Assembly (NCBI GenBank): GCA_900770725.1
Contig: CAAGLL010000041.1
Location: 1-9,050, forward strand
DNA from: an uncultured Succinivibrio sp.
GTDB taxonomy: Bacteria > Pseudomonadota > Gammaproteobacteria > Enterobacterales > Succinivibrionaceae
Reading direction: 5' to 3'
Length of the DNA stretch: 9,050 nt
Positions 4,886 to 9,050 of this stretch are shown piece after piece. Position numbers and translations under genes: made by a program. Within the stretch, counting starts at the first letter, position 1; every line of letters begins with the position of its first letter. Under the pieces are notes generated by a model that had not been told where the DNA came from, did no database searches, and worked only from the letters and a program-made list of their open reading frames with translations.

Positions 4886-6076
4886 CTAATAGTAATCCCA
4901 TGGATCACCATGCGGAGTGATCCCGCGGCGCGGCACCTTCTTCTGGTTCCGCGATTCCTGCTGATCGTTCCTAACGCTGTGCGGATCGATGTAGGTGCTC
5001 TCGCCCTCGTTGAGGCTGTTGGCGGCATTGGATGCAGCCTCGCGCTGGGCCTCGTCCTGCGCGAAGTCGCTCACCGCCTCGGACTGCTCAAGCCCCTGGC
5101 AGTCGGCCTTTGAAAGGTCGCTTGAGGTGTCGCATTCGCCGCGCGACAGTTGCTGGTCTGCATCGTATCCAGCCTGGTTGCCCGCCTGATTGCCTGCTTC
5201 AGCAGCCTGCCTTGCCTGAGCGTTGAAGCGATCTTGGGCAGCCTTCCTTGCAAGCTCGGCCTGGCGCTCCTCCTCGGCTTTCCGCTCCTCAGCCAGCACT
5301 GACGCAGAGTCGCTGATCTGCTTCTCCTTTGAGGTGAGCTTCACCGGCTTGTTTGTGCGTGGGACTGGAAGGGAGATGTTGCCTATCTTTACAGGCTCGC
5401 CGTAGAAGTGGGGGCCGGTGTCCAGGAGGTAGACATCGAGCACGCACCTTATCCTTGCAAAGAACTCGCGGAAGCGCACCTTGATGTAGCTGAATGCCCC
5501 GCCAGGCTCGCTTGCGTTGAAGCCGTCTGCAGAGATCCCGTCGGCGTCCGCGATGAAGAGCGCGCGCTCGTTGTGGAAGCCCTGGGAGATCACGGTCATG
5601 TCCTTGAGCATGAACACGGCGTTGGCGCGCTTGACGCTGTCAAGCGTCCTTATGCCGGCGTAGTCAAGCACGATGCGGGAGTCCGGCACCCCCTCCTTCT
5701 CCAAGGCCCGCCTCATCTCGCGCGGCTCGTTGTAGGAGAGGGCGCGGTTGTCGCCTGATGCTAGGATGTAGTCTATCTTGTGGGCATGGTAGAGATCCGC
5801 AGCTGCCTTGATCCTCGCGGTGAAGTAGCCGTTCGGCACTCCGGGAGCCTGCATCGGGGAGGTTCCAAGCAGGAGCCCCACGCGATGGTAGGGGATGGCC
5901 TCCACGCTGTCGTAGGTCCTGAAGGCGTAGCTTGAAATGCGGCAGATCGCGAGCACCGAGAAGATCATGAGCAGCAGCACGATGACTGCCGCGATGTAGA
6001 GCAAGGCGGCGGCAAAGCGCGAGAAGTCTGTGTTGAAGACCTTCTGCTCCTGTTCAGATTGCGTTTTGTTTCTCAT
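4886..6076 (-). CDS. sanA: SanA-like DUF218/YdcF-family membrane protein with long C-terminal tail
   Basis: SanA is an inner-membrane protein needed in E. coli for vancomycin exclusion at high temperature; its biochemical activity is unsettled. Residues 22-46 form one membrane helix. Residues 60-235 match SanA closely: IPYHRVGLLLGTSP (61-74), YILASGDNRALSYNEP (103-118), IVLDYAGIRTLDSVKRA (135-151), VISQGFHNERALFIA (162-176) and VRFREFFARI (200-209). All conserved blocks are present. E. coli SanA is about 239 aa and ends shortly after this domain; this protein continues to 396. The tail has an Ala/Glu/Arg/Gln-rich probable helix or coiled coil (about 258-300, EERKAEEERQAELARK), then a polar stretch rich in Gln, Ser, Asp and Asn with two cysteines (C315, C326) that could pair in the periplasm, then a basic segment ending GDPWDYY. 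The ATG at 6076 has AAGGG about 7 nt upstream. It follows the acyltransferase gene by 55 bp on the same strand. Confidence 0.9.
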   Translation of the reverse strand: MRNKTQSEQEQKVFNTDFSRFAAALLYIAAVIVLLLMIFSVLAICRISSYAFRTYDSVEAIPYHRVGLLLGTSPMQAPGVPNGYFTARIKAAADLYHAHKIDYILASGDNRALSYNEPREMRRALEKEGVPDSRIVLDYAGIRTLDSVKRANAVFMLKDMTVISQGFHNERALFIADADGISADGFNASEPGGAFSYIKVRFREFFARIRCVLDVYLLDTGPHFYGEPVKIGNISLPVPRTNKPVKLTSKEKQISDSASVLAEERKAEEERQAELARKAAQDRFNAQARQAAEAGNQAGNQAGYDADQQLSRGECDTSSDLSKADCQGLEQSEAVSDFAQDEAQREAASNAANSLNEGESTYIDPHSVRNDQQESRNQKKVPRRGITPHGDPWDYY

Positions 6077-6131
6077 GCCGAACCCTTAATGCTCCTTGTC
6101 CCTTGCTTCCAATCCTGCCGTCGCCTGCCAA

Positions 6132-7265
6132 TCACTTGCCCTTTTGAGCGTTTTGAAGCGCCGATGCTTCAGCATCTGGACGCACAAGGGCTGAGAGCCA
6201 TGCATCGGCTTTTGAAAGCGGAGAGAGGAGCCTTTGGAAAGGACGCAAGGCAAGCTGCCTTGCATAGTCGATGAGCGAGCACACGATGAGCACCAGCAGC
6301 GATGCGCCCAAGCAGTAGAGGATGAAATACCAATCGTTGTAGTGGTCAAAAGGCCTGATGACCTGGGGCCAGAGCCATCTTCTAACGAGGTTCACGTCAT
6401 GGATGAGGTAGACGCCGAACATGGTCGATGCTGCGATATTTACAGCCTTGATGTGCAGCGGCTTGAGCTTGGCAAAGGCCAGGAAGGCGATCATCGACAT
6501 GGCAAGAGTCAGCAGCGAGCTCATGTCGCGGACATAGTCCCAATGGCGTCCTGAAGAGCGCAAATCCTTTACGAGGATCCATGCAATTAACAGCAGGACG
6601 GAAATCAAAGCTGCAACTGCAATACGGAAAGATGAGATCGATTTGATGTCAATGTGCTTTCTTGTGTATCCACCCCACAGGAAGAGCAACACGAACCATC
6701 CCAGAATGCTGAAGCCGGCGTATTCGCCGTAGTTGAATACCGGCCTGAACATCCATGAGAAGGTCCTGAAGCCAGACCAAGCTGTGGTAAGAACGATGAG
6801 TAGGGCAAGGTACTGCTTCTTGCTGAAAGACCTCATCCCGATCGTGATGAATGGAGCGACTAGCATGAGATCCAGGTAGTAAGCAACAAACCAGTATTCG
6901 TCAGTGCCGAAAGGATAAATGAAGGTTCTAATTAGCTTTGGCGACCATGGGATGCGGCCTGCGGCCACGAAGATCAGCGTGATGGCGGCAATGTAGAAAA
7001 CGCACTCCAGGTATAGCTTGACGATTGAAGTGATCTTCGGGGCCTTCTCGATGAGGAAGTAGCCTGTGATGATCACGAAAATGTCAACGCCAACCTTGCC
7101 GCCGGATGAAATCAATTGGGAGAGGATCGCATTTGTTGTGAATGATGGCGGAAATTTGAGGAATGCTCCATGGACCATGATGTGGTGGCACACGATCAGG
7201 AACATTGCAAAGATCCTGAGCAATTCCAGATTGGATTGCCTTTCGCTTCTTGAACTTGCGGGCAT
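6132..7265 (-). CDS. Acyltransferase-3 family membrane O-acyltransferase
   Basis: Proteins of this family (PF01757, OafA/WciG-like) are multi-pass inner-membrane enzymes that O-acetylate or otherwise acylate sugars of LPS, capsule, exopolysaccharide or peptidoglycan. At 377 aa it has the usual length for the membrane domain alone, and no extra SGNH domain is fused. Signature parts are the opening RQSNLELLRIFAMFLIVCHH (9-28), with the conserved N-x-E-L-x-R and a His pair; the second block GVDIFVIITGYFL (59-71), equivalent to the family's VDxFFxxSGF; and YWFVAYYLDLMLVAPFI (124-140). About ten hydrophobic segments follow to residue 345, then a basic and polar tail. The target glycan cannot be told from sequence; the nearby GT9 gene makes a surface polysaccharide or LPS plausible. 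The ATG at 7265 has AAAGGGAA upstream, at slightly long spacing. It is 49 bp downstream of ybeD on the same strand. Confidence 0.88.
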   Translation of the reverse strand: MPASSRSERQSNLELLRIFAMFLIVCHHIMVHGAFLKFPPSFTTNAILSQLISSGGKVGVDIFVIITGYFLIEKAPKITSIVKLYLECVFYIAAITLIFVAAGRIPWSPKLIRTFIYPFGTDEYWFVAYYLDLMLVAPFITIGMRSFSKKQYLALLIVLTTAWSGFRTFSWMFRPVFNYGEYAGFSILGWFVLLFLWGGYTRKHIDIKSISSFRIAVAALISVLLLIAWILVKDLRSSGRHWDYVRDMSSLLTLAMSMIAFLAFAKLKPLHIKAVNIAASTMFGVYLIHDVNLVRRWLWPQVIRPFDHYNDWYFILYCLGASLLVLIVCSLIDYARQLALRPFQRLLSPLSKADAWLSALVRPDAEASALQNAQKGK

Positions 7266-7314
7266 GGAGCGTTGTTCCCTTTTTTAAATTTCAACCTTTC
7301 AACAAATCTGGCGC

Positions 7315-7626
7315 TTAGAGCACGTGCCTCACAAAGGGCAGCTCCCCCAGATCCTCGTAGATGCGGTCCATGTCCTGCTTGCTTGCGACCTTGACCGGGA
7401 TCTTGTAGGAAACGTAGTTGCCCTTGCGGCTTGCGACGGGAGGCTGCGTCATGGGCAGCACCGAGTTCTCGCTGATCTCGTCTATGGCGGCGGTGATGAG
7501 CTTCAGCGCATCCTTGAACGAGGCGTCCGCTATCACCCTGAACACCACGACGCAGGGGAACTTCATGGCATGGTGCAGCCCCTCGAGGGCACTGATGTCA
7601 TTCCCGTCTTGTGTTAAAAGCGCCAT
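7315..7626 (-). CDS. ybeD: YbeD-like DUF493 protein
   Basis: YbeD is a small conserved cytoplasmic protein with an ACT-like fold, encoded between dacA and lipB in many gammaproteobacteria; its function is not established, although regulation of lipoate metabolism has been suggested from gene context. The 103-aa product has the family blocks MKFPCVVVFRVIAD (21-34, like the E. coli FPTPFTYKVMG region), SRKGNYVSYKIPVKV (66-80, like SSKGNYHSVSITI) and IYEDLGELPFVRHVL (89-103, like LYEELGKIDIVRMVL), ending at the same point as E. coli YbeD. It is about 16 residues longer at the N-terminus. The ATG at 7626 is preceded by GAAGG at about 9 nt. It lies 116 bp after dacA on the same strand, preserving the dacA-ybeD order. 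The lipB gene expected next is not in the window; the acyltransferase gene stands there instead. Confidence 0.93.
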   Translation of the reverse strand: MALLTQDGNDISALEGLHHAMKFPCVVVFRVIADASFKDALKLITAAIDEISENSVLPMTQPPVASRKGNYVSYKIPVKVASKQDMDRIYEDLGELPFVRHVL

Positions 7627-7742
7627 ATGAAAGAACCTTCAAAAGATCAAGCCAACAGATCAATTCAGTAACCAGGCCTTGTCTGCAAGCCCCGCAAACC
7701 CTGCAACCCTTGCACGGGCGCCATGGACTTCCAAGCCAGGCG
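7627..7742. other. dacA-ybeD intergenic region
   Basis: 116 bp. Read leftward it holds a purine-rich triplet of similar units (GGGTTGCA, GGGTTTGCG, GGGCTTGCA, about 7687-7714) flanked by TGCAAG and CTTGCA, which could form a 6-bp stem with a long loop. There is no T-tract, so an intrinsic terminator after dacA is not supported. A ybeD promoter may lie here, but no good -35/-10 pair was found. Confidence 0.35.
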
Positions 7743-9050
7743 CTACTGCGCCTTGGCGTCCTTGGCATCGGCCTTGACCTCGGTCTCGCCGCCGCCCGTG
7801 AAGAACATCATCACCCGGTCCCAGGTCCTGCTGAAGAACCCTCCCTCGCCCACATCCTCAAGCGCCACGAGCGGGGCGGAGCTTAGGAGATCCTTGTCAA
7901 GCTTGACGTCAAGCGCCCCCAGCACCGCGCCCCTCTTGATGGGGGCGGTGAACTCGGGGCTCTTCAAGCGGTAGCTCACCGAGATCCTCTGCTGGGAGCC
8001 TCTTGGGATGAGCAGGCTCAAGTTGTTCTCAAGCCCGAGCCTCACCTCGCCCTTGTCGCCCATGCGCACCTTGCGCGAGAGCAGGGCCTTTGCCGATGGC
8101 AGCGGGGTGTAGAGTTCGAAGTAGTTGAAGCCGTAGAGCAGCAGCGCGCGGTTGTCCGCGGCGCGCTCCTTGTCGGACTTGGCGCCTATGACCGCCGCGA
8201 TGAGGCGCATCCCGTCCTTGGTGGCCGACGTCACGAGGTTGAATCCCACCTCCGAGAGGTGGCCGGTCTTGATGCCGTCGACGTTCAAGGTCTTGTCCCA
8301 GAGCAGGCGGTTGCGGTTCATCTGCCTGATTCCGTTGAAGGTGAACTCCTTTTGCGAGTACAGCGGGTACTCGTTTGGCAGATCCCTGATGACGGCCCTG
8401 CCCATGAGCGCCATGTCGTAGGCGGTAGAGTAGTTGTTCTCGTCGTAGAGGCCGTGGACGTTCGAGAAGTGGGTGTTCTTAAGGCCGAGCTTCTTGGCGT
8501 ACGAGTTCATCACGCTCACGAAGCCCTCCTCGGTGCCGGCGAGGTGGACTGCCATCGCCACGCAGGCGTCGTTGCCCGACTGGATGATGATCCCGCGCAG
8601 CAGATCCCCGACCTTGATGGTCTTGCCCACCTCGATGAACATCTTCGAGGAGTCGGAGTAGTTCTTCGACCAGGCGTTCTCGGGGATGGTGACGTCATCC
8701 TCCATGTGCAGGCGGCCTGCCTTGAGCTCCATGCCGATGACGTAGGCGGTCATCATCTTGGTGAGCGAGGCCGGCCAGATCCGCTCGTCCTGGTTCTTCG
8801 CGGTGATGACGCGCCCTGAGTAGTAGTCCATGAGCACCCACGACTTGGCGTCAAACTCAGGAGGGGAGGGGATCACCACGGGGACCGGGGCGGCCGCGCC
8901 CTGCGCGCCCTGGGCCTGCGGGGCCGGCGCCCCCTTGGCATCCGCGCTGCCATTCTGGGACTGCTGCTGCGAACCCTTGAGCGCAGCAAACGGATCGGGG
9001 ATCGCGTCCTGCGCGGCAAACGCGCCTGAGCACAGCGCCATGAGCGCCGC
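7743..9050 (-). CDS. dacA: D-alanyl-D-alanine carboxypeptidase (PBP5/6 type), 5' end outside the window
   Basis: This low-molecular-weight penicillin-binding protein removes the terminal D-Ala from peptidoglycan pentapeptides in the periplasm. Numbering runs from the ATG at 9041. All three penicillin-binding motifs are present: S92-L-T-K95 (PASLTKMMTAYVIG), S155-G-N157 (QSGNDACVAMA) and K258-T-G260 (DGIKTGHLSEVGFN). A PBP5-type C-terminal beta domain spans about 310-390. The end (GGFFSRTWDRVMMFF, about 400-414) resembles the amphipathic membrane anchor of PBP5, followed by a charged tail ADAKDAKAQ. The frame stays open to the right edge (AAL before that Met), and ALMALCSGAFAAQDA reads as a signal-peptide core and cleavage site without its basic start, so the true start is beyond 9050. 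Between cleavage site and catalytic domain (about 11-62) lies an unusual Gln/Ala/Pro/Gly-rich linker of about 50 residues; E. coli PBP5 has only a short segment there. ybeD lies downstream on the same strand. Confidence 0.96.
   Translation of the reverse strand, partial: AALMALCSGAFAAQDAIPDPFAALKGSQQQSQNGSADAKGAPAPQAQGAQGAAAPVPVVIPSPPEFDAKSWVLMDYYSGRVITAKNQDERIWPASLTKMMTAYVIGMELKAGRLHMEDDVTIPENAWSKNYSDSSKMFIEVGKTIKVGDLLRGIIIQSGNDACVAMAVHLAGTEEGFVSVMNSYAKKLGLKNTHFSNVHGLYDENNYSTAYDMALMGRAVIRDLPNEYPLYSQKEFTFNGIRQMNRNRLLWDKTLNVDGIKTGHLSEVGFNLVTSATKDGMRLIAAVIGAKSDKERAADNRALLLYGFNYFELYTPLPSAKALLSRKVRMGDKGEVRLGLENNLSLLIPRGSQQRISVSYRLKSPEFTAPIKRGAVLGALDVKLDKDLLSSAPLVALEDVGEGGFFSRTWDRVMMFFTGGGETEVKADAKDAKAQ

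Noticed and set aside
5408..5758. 116-codon plus-strand frame opposite sanA
   Set aside because: Antisense shadow of the well-conserved SanA core.
7687..7714. Short repeated units in the dacA-ybeD gap as a CRISPR or regulatory array
   Set aside because: Units are 8-9 bp, imperfect and without spacers; most likely local sequence bias.
8259..8819. 186-codon plus-strand frame opposite dacA
   Set aside because: Shadow of dacA, which has all three penicillin-binding motifs on the other strand.

Overview
The window looks like the chromosome of a gammaproteobacterium. The GMP synthase C-terminus closely resembles the enterobacterial protein. The dacA-ybeD gene pair and a SanA homologue are also typical of that class. 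Most genes are moderately GC-rich with frequent AGG arginine codons. An anaerobic Aeromonadales/Succinivibrionaceae-type host is possible, but that is a guess; genus cannot be fixed from this window.

Layout. (1) Positions 1-191 carry the 3' end of guaA, reading rightward. (2) Positions 212-2162 are a complete insertion sequence of about 1.95 kb. It has roughly 100-bp terminal inverted repeats, a perfect 9-bp target duplication (ACGATTTTG), one leftward ISAs1-like DDE transposase gene, and a strong hairpin on each side of that gene. (3) Positions 2261-3648 hold a rightward two-gene unit: a divergent folK (HPPK) and a divergent uppP/bacA (undecaprenyl-pyrophosphate phosphatase). Both keep the family fold signature but lack residues normally regarded as catalytic. 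(4) Positions 3670-7265 hold three leftward envelope genes: a conspicuously AT-rich GT9 glycosyltransferase, a SanA-like protein with an unusual C-terminal tail of about 150 residues, and a membrane O-acyltransferase (acyltransferase-3 family). (5) Positions 7315-9050 carry leftward ybeD (DUF493) and dacA (D-Ala-D-Ala carboxypeptidase), the latter cut at the window edge inside its signal peptide.

Functional reading. Apart from guaA, folK, ybeD and the IS, the window is about the cell envelope: undecaprenyl carrier recycling (uppP), peptidoglycan trimming (dacA), envelope barrier function (sanA), and probable surface-glycan synthesis and decoration (GT9, acyltransferase). In Escherichia coli dacA-ybeD is followed by lipB and lipA. 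Here the acyltransferase, sanA and the GT9 gene occupy that side, which suggests rearrangement or insertion next to ybeD. No CRISPR array, tRNA, rRNA or phage module is visible. The most distinctive items are the long-ended IS with its paired hairpins, the folK-uppP pair with altered active sites, and the extended SanA.
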